Shown: positions 8,548 through 15,661, counted from the stretch's first letter. The stretch: DNA of 64,000 nucleotides from Lachnospiraceae bacterium (GCA_017625815.1 JAGAKD010000106.1:17689-81688), one strand, 5' to 3'. Made by a program: numbers and translations. The notes: generated from the sequence alone by a model not told the origin.

Positions 8548-9086
8548 TTACGGGGGCAGGAATCGAACCACCGACTTCGAGGTCGCTTACAAAAGCGATA
8601 TTATCTGCTTCTCTAATGTGTAATCATCTATCCAATTACAAGTTGAGTGAGCACTATTATTCGTTGGTGGGTAATTTCTACTACGAAATATTTTTGATTT
8701 ACTTTTTTCTATTAGTTCTACCGGAATTATTACTAACTGATCTTCAACAATGGAGCAAACAAAATCAATTTGATCTTTTGTATAAAATTTTAAGTTTTTT
8801 GTAGATGCTGTAAATTGTTGATTTGAAGTATAAATGATATAACTTCCGTTTTCAAGTTGATGCGCAGTCTTACATTGTATTCTAAAATATCTGTTTTGAC
8901 CTGCATCAATTAATAAGTCATATCTACTTGTATTTCCAAATGGAACTGAAACGATAAACCCAGCTTCAATAAACTTTAAAGCGCAGGCCAATTCGCACGT
9001 TATTCCTTTAATCTGAGTTTCGTTAAATAATTTTACCATCGGTAATTAATTAAAAGCCTAATGAGATACCTCTTCTCCACCCCGTG
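8548..9086 (-). tRNA. Initiator-tRNA-like gene split by a homing endonuclease ORF
   Basis: Two tRNA halves flank the ORF at 8587-9039. The 5' half (9086-9055) gives acceptor CACGGGG, D-stem GAGA/TCTC with the initiator-type A11-U24 pair, and anticodon stem TTAGG then CT. The 3' half (from about 8584 to 8548) gives CCTCG, a TTCGATT T-loop, acceptor CCCCGTA and A73. Acceptor bases 2-7 pair and C1-A72 is unpaired, as in initiator tRNA. The halves align well with a bacterial fMet tRNA, but the T-stem has two mismatches. The roughly 470-nt insert in the anticodon loop is almost all ORF, and I see no group I core, so the tRNA is probably inactive. Confidence 0.6.
8587..9039 (-). CDS. PD-(D/E)XK homing endonuclease, I-Ssp6803I-like
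   Basis: 150 aa. KGITCELACALKFIEAGF, then PFGNTSRYDLLID and FRIQCKT give the E, D and QxK residues of the PD-(D/E)XK fold in the arrangement of the group I intron endonuclease family represented by I-Ssp6803I. That enzyme is also 150 aa and comes from an intron in a cyanobacterial fMet tRNA gene. Here too the ORF lies inside an fMet-like tRNA: its TAA is 3 nt before the 3' half and its ATG about 15 nt after the 5' half. I infer a homing endonuclease aimed at tRNA-fMet. Confidence 0.75.
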   Translation of the reverse strand: MVKLFNETQIKGITCELACALKFIEAGFIVSVPFGNTSRYDLLIDAGQNRYFRIQCKTAHQLENGSYIIYTSNQQFTASTKNLKFYTKDQIDFVCSIVEDQLVIIPVELIEKSKSKIFRSRNYPPTNNSAHSTCNWIDDYTLEKQIISLL

Positions 9087-9133
9087 ATTTTAATTCAATA
9101 ACGCAAATACTCTAAAAATGTTCCAAAGTAAAG

Positions 9134-9325
9134 CTAATCTCTTTTAAGCCTTAAGACATTACCTCCAGTGCAGCATATATTTAAAGCCATTTGTGGGCAA
9201 TGTTCATCTTCTTCAAAATAACAAGTAGCACATGAACCATCTGGTCTAGGTACCACAGTAAACATAGTATCCCCAATCTTTACCCAGCCTTGTTTAATGG
9301 CTGCCACTGCTTCTGGTTCTCCCAT
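9134..9325 (-). CDS. Small Cys-rich protein
   Basis: 63 aa. CATCYFEEDEHCPQ and NICCTGG carry five Cys and one His, suggesting a small metal site. The N-terminus is MGEPEAVAAIKQGWVKIGD. It begins 3 nt after the stop of the 25-aa peptide upstream, so it is likely co-translated. Function unknown. Confidence 0.55.
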   Translation of the reverse strand: MGEPEAVAAIKQGWVKIGDTMFTVVPRPDGSCATCYFEEDEHCPQMALNICCTGGNVLRLKRD

Positions 9326-9328
9326 ATA

Positions 9329-9406
9329 TCAACTAAAGTTAAATTCTCCATCACATGGATCTGTAATTTCTTCTTCATTACAGTTATCAAAGTCTATATC
9401 ATCCAT
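9329..9406 (-). CDS. Acidic mini-peptide (25 aa)
   Basis: MDDIDFDNCNEEEITDPCDG plus five residues. The open frame continues upstream to 9538, but the upstream part overlaps the repeat-rich leader and looks non-coding, so I take the Met at 9406. Its stop lies 3 nt before the next ATG. The strongly acidic make-up could suit a DNA-mimic or a leader peptide; this is a guess. Confidence 0.4.
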   Translation of the reverse strand: MDDIDFDNCNEEEITDPCDGEFNFS

Positions 9407-9590
9407 AGTAAGAGTAATAATATTATAGACACATACTCTAGAGTAATAGTAGATATTAGGTAGTAATAATCTAGAGTAGGGTAATATAATTGTTATTAGA
9501 CTGTAATTACTATCTATTACTACTATATACTCTATCATCTCTAAACTCTAAGTAATAGAGTAACGTAAAATAAGTTAATTTTGTTCCAAT
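9407..9590. promoter_or_regulatory. AT-rich leader with CTAGAGTA/AGAGTA repeats
   Basis: Non-coding stretch before the 25-aa gene. It holds the near-palindrome ACTCTAGAGT at about 9437, AATCTAGAGTA at about 9468, ACTCTA at about 9529, and a closing TAGAGTA near 9556. The same CTAGAGTA core recurs at 13,843, 13,909 and 24,925, all in intergenic DNA. I infer a protein-binding or promoter element for leftward genes; the strand of action is not clear. Confidence 0.4.
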
Positions 9591-9785
9591 TTAGATAGGA
9601 AATGTTGTAAAATTTACAATTATTAGACAAATAATAAACCAAAAAATTATCCCAATTAATGATCCATGATACAAAGCTAAAGCATAAAATAATGGCTCAT
9701 TTGGCTTAATTTCCCCCTTATCTATTGCTTTTACTGTAGGAAAAATACCAACCAATGGAAGTAAATAAAGTAAAAATTTTAACAT
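9591..9785 (-). CDS. Two-helix membrane protein
   Basis: 64 aa with a hydrophobic start (LKFLLYLLPLVGIFP), a short polar loop containing DKGEIKPNEP, and a long second helix (LIGIIFWFIICLIIV). Small inner-membrane protein, possibly a superinfection or host-membrane factor by analogy with early phage genes; not recognised. Confidence 0.55.
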   Translation of the reverse strand: MLKFLLYLLPLVGIFPTVKAIDKGEIKPNEPLFYALALYHGSLIGIIFWFIICLIIVNFTTFPI

Positions 9786-9865
9786 TATTTAAGAATTTTT
9801 AACATTTAACCTTAAAGCGTTAACAAATATTTTAACAATATTTAACATTATTTAACATTTATACG
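9779..9865. repeat. Cluster of TTTAACATT(A)TTTAA direct repeats
   Basis: The stretch contains TTTTAACATTATTTAA, TTTTAACATTTAA, GTTAACAAATATTTTAACAA, TTTAACATTATTTAA and AACATTTAT, five imperfect copies within 87 bases, partly overlapping the 3' end of the next gene. The motif TTAACATTTATTAACA also occurs exactly at about 13,927 and 24,882. It could be an iteron-like binding site or a conserved AT-rich leader element; no protein is assigned. Confidence 0.45.
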
Positions 9866-10150
9866 ATAATTTAGAAGTGTTAATAAATCATAAAATTTGT
9901 TAATATTATCAAAATACAAAGTATAGTTAATTACTACGATATTTTCGTCACGGTCTTCGTCACTAAATGGGTTATATATCCTCAAATTAGTAACAGCTAA
10001 ACACTTCTCCCCATTAACTTTAGTATGTTCTTCAATTGTACATTCTAATATTTCAAAGTCACTATAATCATATATTAGAATCTTTGTACTCTCTAACATT
10101 GTATTTCTGATAATAAATCCAGCTGCTTTTAATTCATCTTCAAAGATCAT
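9848..10150 (-). CDS. Hypothetical protein
   Basis: 100 aa starting MIFEDELKAAGFIIRN, mixed alpha/beta, no recognised motif. It overlaps the 80-aa gene upstream by 11 nt in the leftward run from the divergent control region, so it may be an early gene. Confidence 0.5.
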   Translation of the reverse strand: MIFEDELKAAGFIIRNTMLESTKILIYDYSDFEILECTIEEHTKVNGEKCLAVTNLRIYNPFSDEDRDENIVVINYTLYFDNINKFYDLLTLLNYRINVK

Positions 10151-10382
10151 AATTACTCCATTCCTCCTTTGGTATTAATGTTTTTAATGCTTCTTTTACT
10201 TCAGGGATAGTACTACCAGATACTACGTAATCTCCGTAACGTATGTTGTGTTTATACTTACCCATCTTTATGGACAATTTATCTGCCATTTCTTCTAATT
10301 GCTCAGATGTTATGAATTTCTGTCCATTATCACTTGCATCTCTTATTTGAGCATATAGAGATTTATTAATTACTGCTGTCAT
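10140..10382 (-). CDS. Hypothetical protein, first leftward gene
   Basis: 80 aa, starting MTAVINKSLYAQIRDASDNG, mostly helical with a short beta segment (YGDYVVSGS). Not recognised. Being first after the divergent region it is a candidate for early expression. Confidence 0.5.
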   Translation of the reverse strand: MTAVINKSLYAQIRDASDNGQKFITSEQLEEMADKLSIKMGKYKHNIRYGDYVVSGSTIPEVKEALKTLIPKEEWSNYDL

Positions 10383-10708
10383 ATATAAATAAACGTAATA
10401 AAGGAATAAAGTGCGTGTGGATGTATTTTAAAAATTTTTTATAAAAATTTAGGGGATATATTGGTGAGAGCGTGATGCAGTACCCAATCACGCCCCCAAT
10501 CCCTTGAAGTGCGGGAAAGCCCCCCCGCGATACAAATAAGGGGCACAAGGTGAAATTGAGTGTGTATAACCGTAAGATTTAAACACTACAAAGCCCTATG
10601 CGTAAAGAGGGTACAGACAGGTGAATAGCTAGTCCTGTCACTTAATATATAGCTTTTCTTTTACTAAACTAAAAAACCTTATGGTGTATAGGTCAACCGT
10701 ACAATGTT
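10383..10708. promoter_or_regulatory. Divergent control region with GC-rich hairpins, possible replication origin
   Basis: 326 bases between leftward and rightward gene blocks, without a convincing ORF. An AT block (10,429-10,451) is followed by a GC island unlike the rest of the genome. The island has one hairpin, GCGTGAT/ATCACGC (10,470-10,493), and another, GCGGG/CCCGC (10,511-10,528), with runs of C. A further stem GACAGG/CCTGTC lies at 10,616-10,639. Such a place usually holds divergent promoters and may hold an origin; which one is inference. Confidence 0.5.
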
Positions 10709-11317
10709 GTGGCAAACGAAAAGAAAGTCGTTCTATCAAGCGTAAAGATTGAAAAAAGTGCTAATAACATGCCTTATTTACGCTTAGAATACAGCAATGT
10801 AGCTGTAGCATCTACTGACCCTGCATTAGCTGCATTTGCAGAGGATTTAGGTATGATCCATGCTGAAGTTGATAAACCTATTGTTGACGTAATGTCTTCA
10901 TCTAAGTTTATAACTGATGCTTCTGGCAAACAAACACCAGACATCGCTGCAGCTACAGAATGGTGTAATAAAATGGGTCCAGCATTTGGTAGACTAAAAG
11001 CTGCCAATTTTCAATTCACAGCTCGTGAATATGTCATGCCTGTTTCCGATTATTATCGCAAAAACAGTGACGGTTCTGTCGATACATCTACTGTACATAA
11101 CACAATGTCTGTATGGTGCATCTTAGACCCAATGACTAACGAACCTTGGACACCTAATGCTCCGCAATCTAAGGCAAACTCACGCCTTAAAAACGGAGGT
11201 TCTATGTATCAATTGGTATCTACATACCAAAAGATACAAACACAAACCGCACAGGCTGAAGACACACTTGCCACATTAACTGGCGGTGCATCTGAAGCTA
11301 CAACAATGGAATTCTAA
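10709..11317 (+). CDS. Hypothetical protein, first rightward gene
   Basis: 202 aa beginning at a GTG codon (GTG GCA AAC GAA); no ATG fits the frame. Ala/Thr-rich, soluble, with a beta-rich middle (ANFQFTAREYVMPVSDYY, TMSVWCILDPMTNEPW). Well-formed coding sequence and first gene of the rightward block, so probably abundant and early. No family recognised; a nucleic-acid-binding role would be a guess. Confidence 0.6.
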   Translation: MANEKKVVLSSVKIEKSANNMPYLRLEYSNVAVASTDPALAAFAEDLGMIHAEVDKPIVDVMSSSKFITDASGKQTPDIAAATEWCNKMGPAFGRLKAANFQFTAREYVMPVSDYYRKNSDGSVDTSTVHNTMSVWCILDPMTNEPWTPNAPQSKANSRLKNGGSMYQLVSTYQKIQTQTAQAEDTLATLTGGASEATTMEF

Positions 11318-11381
11318 GGGGGAATAATCCCCCTTATTAATTTGTAAACAAATTAGATAACAAATATATTACACAAAGAAA

Positions 11382-11684
11382 ATGAAAAGAGAAAAGGAAA
11401 TTAGAACCGTAATTTGTATATTAACTTCTCATGACATTAACCCAGATATTAATTATCCTGAGTTAATTAAAGAAGGTATACAAAAAATAATTAGTTACTT
11501 TGGTACCAAATGGGCTAAAGAAGCTGAAGATGATATGCCTATGGTACTAGTAGATTGTAGCGTAACCGAAGAAGATATTACACATTTAGAAGGTATAATG
11601 CCTTCAACTAGTTGTAGACTATTGTGTCTACAGGGAGAAAAAGACAATGTTAAATCAACTGGTTATATATTACAAGTACTATGA
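11382..11684 (+). CDS. Hypothetical protein
   Basis: 100 aa, MKREKEIRTVICILTSHDIN. Alternating beta and helix (TVICILTS, MPMVLVDCS, SCRLLCLQG) could make a small alpha/beta sandwich. Its stop overlaps the next ATG (ATGA), indicating coupling. Confidence 0.55.
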   Translation: MKREKEIRTVICILTSHDINPDINYPELIKEGIQKIISYFGTKWAKEAEDDMPMVLVDCSVTEEDITHLEGIMPSTSCRLLCLQGEKDNVKSTGYILQVL

Positions 11685-11803
11685 AAATGAGAAAGAAAAT
11701 AGACGATTTGACATTAGCGGGTATAGTATTTGTTGGTACACTATTACTTGCAGGTGCAATACATGCATTATTTGTATTATCAGAAATATTAGGAACATGG
11801 TAA
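11681..11803 (+). CDS. Single-pass membrane peptide (40 aa)
   Basis: MKMRKKIDDL followed by one hydrophobic helix (LAGIVFVGTLLLAGAIHALF). Starts in an ATGA overlap with the previous stop, and the next ATG lies within its last codons. Positive N-terminus suggests an N-in helix. Function unknown; small membrane proteins of this type are common in the host-takeover part of phages. Confidence 0.55.
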   Translation: MKMRKKIDDLTLAGIVFVGTLLLAGAIHALFVLSEILGTW

Positions 11804-11928
11804 AACAATTATTTAAAAACACAATTAATATAATTATATGTATAATAAATGCCATGTTTTGGAGTATAATACTAATTACAATAATATGTAGTTATTGTTA
11901 TATCATACACTTAGTTAATAACAAATAA
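11797..11928 (+). CDS. Membrane peptide (43 aa)
   Basis: MVKQLFKNTINIIICIINAM then more hydrophobic sequence, so one long or two short helices. It begins inside the last two codons of the preceding gene. A longer frame upstream is a shadow of other genes and is not used here. Confidence 0.5.
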   Translation: MVKQLFKNTINIIICIINAMFWSIILITIICSYCYIIHLVNNK

Positions 11929-11939
11929 ATATCAAATTT

Positions 11940-12143
11940 ATGAAACCAAATAAAATAGCATCAGCAATAAGAATAGGTAACATGACTATCGTGTTATCTG
12001 GTTCTTTTAAAGATTGGGAAATCATTGAAACTTCAATAGTTCAATGTGGTAACAAACAACAAGTCACAACTAAAATTATGAGATTTAAATCTCGTAAATT
12101 AGCTGACAAAGAGTTTAACAGACGTAAAAGATTAGGATTATGA
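11940..12143 (+). CDS. Small basic protein
   Basis: 67 aa, MKPNKIASAIRIGNMTIVLS, ending in a Lys/Arg-rich helix (FKSRKLADKEFNRRKRLGL). The positive tail suggests nucleic-acid contact. ATGA-type overlap with the next gene. Confidence 0.5.
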   Translation: MKPNKIASAIRIGNMTIVLSGSFKDWEIIETSIVQCGNKQQVTTKIMRFKSRKLADKEFNRRKRLGL

Positions 12144-12418
12144 AGACAATCATTGTTTTATTACCATTAATTATTAATGGTGGCAATAACAAACGTAATA
12201 TAAAACAGATACGTGATTCTTTAATACCTTTACTTGGAGAATTAAATACTGAATGGCATTATACAAATGCATTAATATTTAATGGTGAATTATCAACAGA
12301 TGTAAAGGAAAAGATTTACAGACGTTTAATAGTTCGAGATTGTTCTGTATTATATGTAACGACAGAAAATGATCCATACAATAATAATAAAAATCCTAAT
12401 TATTGGGATATTAGTTAA
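12140..12418 (+). CDS. Hypothetical protein
   Basis: 92 aa, MKTIIVLLPLIINGGNNKRN, mixed alpha/beta; the early hydrophobic stretch is short and looks like a beta strand rather than a signal. Coupled to the preceding gene by overlap. Not recognised. Confidence 0.5.
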   Translation: MKTIIVLLPLIINGGNNKRNIKQIRDSLIPLLGELNTEWHYTNALIFNGELSTDVKEKIYRRLIVRDCSVLYVTTENDPYNNNKNPNYWDIS

Positions 12419-12469
12419 ATACCAATCAGTGTATGAAGTGATACACAACATTTATTAATACAAAATGAT

Positions 12470-12889
12470 ATGAAAAATAGTTTAATATTATTATTCTTAT
12501 TAATCATATTCTCATCAAATACTCCAAATCTATATATAAATAAAGATAAAATAGATAAAGAGATAAATGATAAGATATGGGAAGCATTAGTAAATGCAAT
12601 ATGTATCATTGAATCGAACAACAATGATAATGCAATCAATCCACGTAGTGGAGCATCTGGGCGTTTTCAAATGAAAACTATTTATGTTGATGAAGTGAAT
12701 AGAATATTAAAACAAAATAAATACAAATACAGCGATAGATTTGATGCAAAGAAATCACGTGAAATGTTTGAAATATATCAATCACATCATAATCCAACAA
12801 AGGATATTAACAAAGCAATGGTTATTCATAGAGGAAAACATAGTAAAAAGTATATCAATGCAGTTAAAAAAGAAATGAAATGTACATAA
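12470..12889 (+). CDS. Membrane-anchored lytic transglycosylase-like lysozyme
   Basis: 139 aa. An N-terminal hydrophobic segment (LILLFLLIIFSS) acts as signal or anchor. ICIIESNNNDNAINPRSGAS and GRFQMK then give the E-S...N...G..Q pattern of SLT/lysozyme-fold enzymes, with Glu the likely catalytic acid. It would cut peptidoglycan during lysis or entry. The following gene encodes a one-helix membrane protein, giving a possible enzyme-holin pair. Confidence 0.7.
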   Translation: MKNSLILLFLLIIFSSNTPNLYINKDKIDKEINDKIWEALVNAICIIESNNNDNAINPRSGASGRFQMKTIYVDEVNRILKQNKYKYSDRFDAKKSREMFEIYQSHHNPTKDINKAMVIHRGKHSKKYINAVKKEMKCT

Positions 12890-13002
12890 GTGTATTAGAA
12901 GGTATAATACTACTAATAATGGTTATCTTACTACCATTCATAGTAAAAGGTTTAAGTATAATTATACGTAATGTAGCCAACGACAGTAACAAGCCTGTGT
13001 AA
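12880..13002 (+). CDS. Single-pass membrane peptide, possible holin or spanin
   Basis: 40 aa, MYISVLEGIILLIMVILLPF then a basic/polar tail ending in NDSNKPV. It overlaps the 3' end of the lysozyme-like gene, which is why a lysis role is suggested; the sequence alone shows only one transmembrane helix. Confidence 0.5.
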   Translation: MYISVLEGIILLIMVILLPFIVKGLSIIIRNVANDSNKPV

Positions 13003-13337
13003 ATACAGAGTTAAGTAACCTTTTGTATTTCTATCAGTTTTGCATGATTAGTTCAGAAGAATAAATACTACGGTTCGTGAGAATAGTAGTATTGATTTTA
13101 ATAACAACATCTCCAGAGTAATGACAACCTCAACGAAGCACAATCCGATAAATTCGGCACATCCTAAAGCTGTTTTTAATTTCTGACATAGTGTTTTTCA
13201 TGGTATAATAGATTAATAATTACTCAATGTGTGCGGGTTCTGGAGTCCAGTAAGCTTAAATATGTTATCTCTGTCCGAATGATGATAACTGCTGAAGCCA
13301 ATAGTCATTATTTTATCTTGCATAAATTTTCATAGCT
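13003..13337 (+). ncRNA. Structured non-coding region
   Basis: 335 bases without an ORF. Visible hairpins are ATACTAC/GTAGTAT near 13,067-13,096 and CCGA/TCGG near 13,148-13,160. A pair AATGA/TCATT lies near 13,280-13,312. The part from 13,225 (GTGCGGGTTCTGGAGTCC) is richer in G. It resembles the other hairpin-dense gaps of the rightward block. I cannot assign a family; it may be a stable RNA or a long leader of the next gene. Confidence 0.35.
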
Positions 13338-13664
13338 ATGAACCGAATTATATTGCGAGACAACAAAAAGACTAATTTTATTAGTCAGATTAATACGTTG
13401 AAACAACGTTTTAATCTAAAATTATGGATGACCATTAAACTTATCTATCATTTAAGAAAAGATAAGTCTATAATCATCCAATCTTTCAAAGATACAGCAT
13501 GGATTAACAATAGAATAGAATATTCATATTTTATTCTATGTAATAAATTTAATGCTGTTCTAATAGAAGAAGATAATGTGTTCTTTAGACAAATTGATAG
13601 AAGAGACTACAATTTGTTATTAGATTCATATCCAAAAGGAATTACATTATTTATTGAAAGATAA
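13338..13664 (+). CDS. Hypothetical protein
   Basis: 108 aa, MNRIILRDNKKTNFISQINT, basic, mixed helix and strand. Followed directly by a terminator-like hairpin, so it is probably transcribed with the upstream non-coding region as a unit. Not recognised. Confidence 0.55.
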   Translation: MNRIILRDNKKTNFISQINTLKQRFNLKLWMTIKLIYHLRKDKSIIIQSFKDTAWINNRIEYSYFILCNKFNAVLIEEDNVFFRQIDRRDYNLLLDSYPKGITLFIER

Positions 13665-13672
13665 AGTTTATA

Positions 13673-13739
13673 GGGTAAGTAGAAGTTTTTAGGATTTAAT
13701 TACATTTTCTTTTGTTTGTTTTATTCTACTTACCCTTTT
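13673..13739 (+). terminator. Long-looped hairpin followed by a T-run
   Basis: GGGTAAGTAGAA (13,673-13,684) pairs perfectly with TTCTACTTACCC (13,724-13,735) and TTTT follows. The 39-base loop is very T-rich. It lies 9 nt after the stop of the 108-aa gene, so termination or 3'-end protection is the simplest reading. Confidence 0.6.
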
Positions 13740-13838
13740 ACTACAGAAATGCATCGGATTATATATTTATTTATTAGTTATTAATCAAGTATTTTCTAAG
13801 AGCCACCTGAGATAACATGTGAATGGTCTATTGGGTAT

Positions 13839-13917
13839 TAATCTAGAGTATTTGATAGTATGAACTGCATGGTGAGTACACTAGTGCGTATGTAAGTATT
13901 ATCATTACTCTAGATTA
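13839..13917. repeat. 12-bp perfect inverted repeat TAATCTAGAGTA
   Basis: TAATCTAGAGTA at 13,839-13,850 and its exact complement TACTCTAGATTA at 13,906-13,917, 55 bases apart, followed by TTTTG. It could be a second terminator, or two operator sites, since the same CTAGAGTA core occurs at 9.4 kb and 24.9 kb. The 13,740-13,958 gap holds nothing else recognisable. Confidence 0.5.
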
Positions 13918-13958
13918 TTTTGTTTGAATTAACATTTATTAACATAATTATCAAAGTT

Positions 13959-14435
13959 ATGAAACTACAGTTTAAAATAACAGATCTTCCTGATTCTGAA
14001 AGATTTAGAACAATTAAAATTATTTCAGAGTTTTTCAGAATGCCTTTAAAAAAGGCTAGAGATTTAGTATATTCTGGTGACTTTGTACTAGAAAGTAATG
14101 ACAATGCGCTTAAAGATTTAATTGCATCTTTACCAAAAGAAGTAAAAATATCATCAGTTGATGAATCACTGAGTGCAACATTTGATTCAATGATCCAAGA
14201 ACACAATGAATCTGACACATTTGTCAAATTTATAGAAAGTATAAAGACATGTGTATTTGTACATACTCCTTATGTAATAATAACTAAACAAAAATTTAGT
14301 AATTTATTAGATAATAGAGATCAATTAAGTGAAATGTACAAATATAGAGCTTTGTATGAAGATTTAAAAGGAAGTTTAGAATCATTAAATAAACAATTTG
14401 AAAATGCCATCAAGGAAAATAGTAGCATCTCTTGA
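13959..14435 (+). CDS. Protein with ribosomal L7/L12 C-terminal-like domain
   Basis: 158 aa from the ATG at 13,959 (MKLQFKITDL). Residues about 15-55 (TIKIISEFFRMPLKKARDLV, then NALKDLIASLPKEVKI) follow the pattern of the L7/L12 C-terminal or ClpS-like fold (IKxxRExxxxxLKxAKxLV...LKxxLExxGxxVxI). The C-terminus is a coiled coil. In bacteria that domain binds translation factors, so this protein could touch the host ribosome. The similarity is by eye only. Confidence 0.45.
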   Translation: MKLQFKITDLPDSERFRTIKIISEFFRMPLKKARDLVYSGDFVLESNDNALKDLIASLPKEVKISSVDESLSATFDSMIQEHNESDTFVKFIESIKTCVFVHTPYVIITKQKFSNLLDNRDQLSEMYKYRALYEDLKGSLESLNKQFENAIKENSSIS

Positions 14436-14775
14436 AGAAATTAGAGATGCAATACGTGAAGAAGTGAAGAAAGAACTAAAAAATGAGTTCATATTTGACG
14501 TTTGTATAAAACAAATCCAAATAATATTTGCAGTATTACATGGAGGAAATAAATACAATTCACAACGAATCTATGAATTATTACACAGATACACGATAGC
14601 TCACGAACTTGTACACGATTTAATAACTACAAGTTTATTAAATAATTTTTTCGATATAAATGCCCCAAAAATAAAGAATCTTAGAACACGTCTTTGGTGG
14701 CAGTTAAAAGAAAAAATATTAAAAGAAAATAGGGAGTGGAAAAGTAAAAATACAAAACGTGTTAATATTAATTAG
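14404..14775 (+). CDS. Hypothetical helical protein
   Basis: 123 aa from ATG 14,404 (MPSRKIVASLEEIRDAIREE). Overlaps the preceding gene by 32 nt. N-terminal amphipathic helix with many Lys/Glu, middle hydrophobic helices, basic C-terminus. No family recognised. Confidence 0.55.
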   Translation: MPSRKIVASLEEIRDAIREEVKKELKNEFIFDVCIKQIQIIFAVLHGGNKYNSQRIYELLHRYTIAHELVHDLITTSLLNNFFDINAPKIKNLRTRLWWQLKEKILKENREWKSKNTKRVNIN

Positions 14776-14788
14776 AAAGTCAATAAAT

Positions 14789-15274
14789 ATGGAATCAAAA
14801 AGTAATTTCTTCAAAGGTTCGATAATAGTAATATTACTGTTATTGTTAACGTGTGCAGGTATATGTACGCACAAATATATATCACAACCACCATCTACAG
14901 AAACATATGTTTGTGAAGATACGGCTGTGATATTACCGATTACAAAAGAAGAGGCAATGAAAGAATACTTGGAAACTAAGGAATTTAATCGTTGCTTTGA
15001 TGTCTATATGAAATTACCTGAAGTAATAGTAAGTTCTTTATTTGATAAATTAGGTACAGAAGCTTTTGTCGAAGACTATGTATATGAATACGAAAAGAAT
15101 AAAGAATATTACATATCATTACAGGTAAGTAACATATTAGAAAAGATAGGATTAAAAGATAAAGGTGTAGATGGAGATAAAATTAAACAAGTTCAAGTTA
15201 AAACAGAACTGAAAGAATCTCAAGATCTACCTGTACAATTAAAAGTTAATCCTGATTCGAGTTATAAAAAGTAG
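14789..15274 (+). CDS. Membrane-anchored protein
   Basis: 161 aa from ATG 14,789 (MESKSNFFKGS). One transmembrane helix near the N-terminus (IIVILLLLLTCAGICT), then a mainly helical outside or cytoplasmic domain with no recognised motif. An upstream start at 14,759 would add ten residues overlapping the previous gene. Confidence 0.55.
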   Translation: MESKSNFFKGSIIVILLLLLTCAGICTHKYISQPPSTETYVCEDTAVILPITKEEAMKEYLETKEFNRCFDVYMKLPEVIVSSLFDKLGTEAFVEDYVYEYEKNKEYYISLQVSNILEKIGLKDKGVDGDKIKQVQVKTELKESQDLPVQLKVNPDSSYKK

Positions 15275-15661
15275 TATCTCGATTTTTCATAATTATAGAT
15301 CTTAAAGTGTTAAACATCAGACTACATTCATCTGTGAAGACCAATGTAGTCGCACTCCCTTTAAATAGTCAATATGGTGAGAATCCATATCAAACATGTG
15401 GGGCTTATATCTCATATTACTGCAGGATATGAGTATTAGTGCAGACGTAAAAATCATGTCTTCAATAAGCTGTTGTTATTACGAAACAATAGCTGCTTAG
15501 AAGTAAACTTGAAATAAGTAAATATCGTAAAATATTAATTACCTCGTATAATTAGATTTAGCGAGATTGCTACAACAATCAACATTTTAGTTCATCAGTT
15601 CCTGTCAATAGTTGTAGCTATTGACCGTCCATAGTTATTAACTTTTTAAAATTTATCAAAA
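15275..15661 (+). ncRNA. Structured non-coding region (387 nt)
   Basis: No ORF, and strong local pairing. GACTACATT pairs with AATGTAGTC near 15,330-15,352, ATATGG with CCATAT near 15,371-15,390, and CTCATAT with ATATGAG near 15,412-15,432. AGCTGTTG pairs with CAATAGCT near 15,470-15,496, and GTCAATAG with CTATTGAC near 15,605-15,626. This many hairpins in AT-rich DNA suggests a stable RNA or a long structured leader. No known family recognised. Confidence 0.45.

Noticed and set aside
8587-9039. A complete group I intron in the initiator-like tRNA
   Set aside because: Looked for P/Q/R/S-like elements on the reverse strand and found none; only about 17 bases lie outside the ORF. Recorded as an unexplained split tRNA instead.
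10366-10548. A leftward 60-aa frame with Cys/Gly/Pro-rich start
   Set aside because: It lies across the GC-rich hairpins of the divergent region, overlaps the first leftward gene, and has no coding character.
11647-11796. The longer frame (93 aa) over the two membrane peptides
   Set aside because: Its first half is a Cys/Ile-rich shadow of the 40-aa gene; only the last 43 codons have a proper start and coupling.
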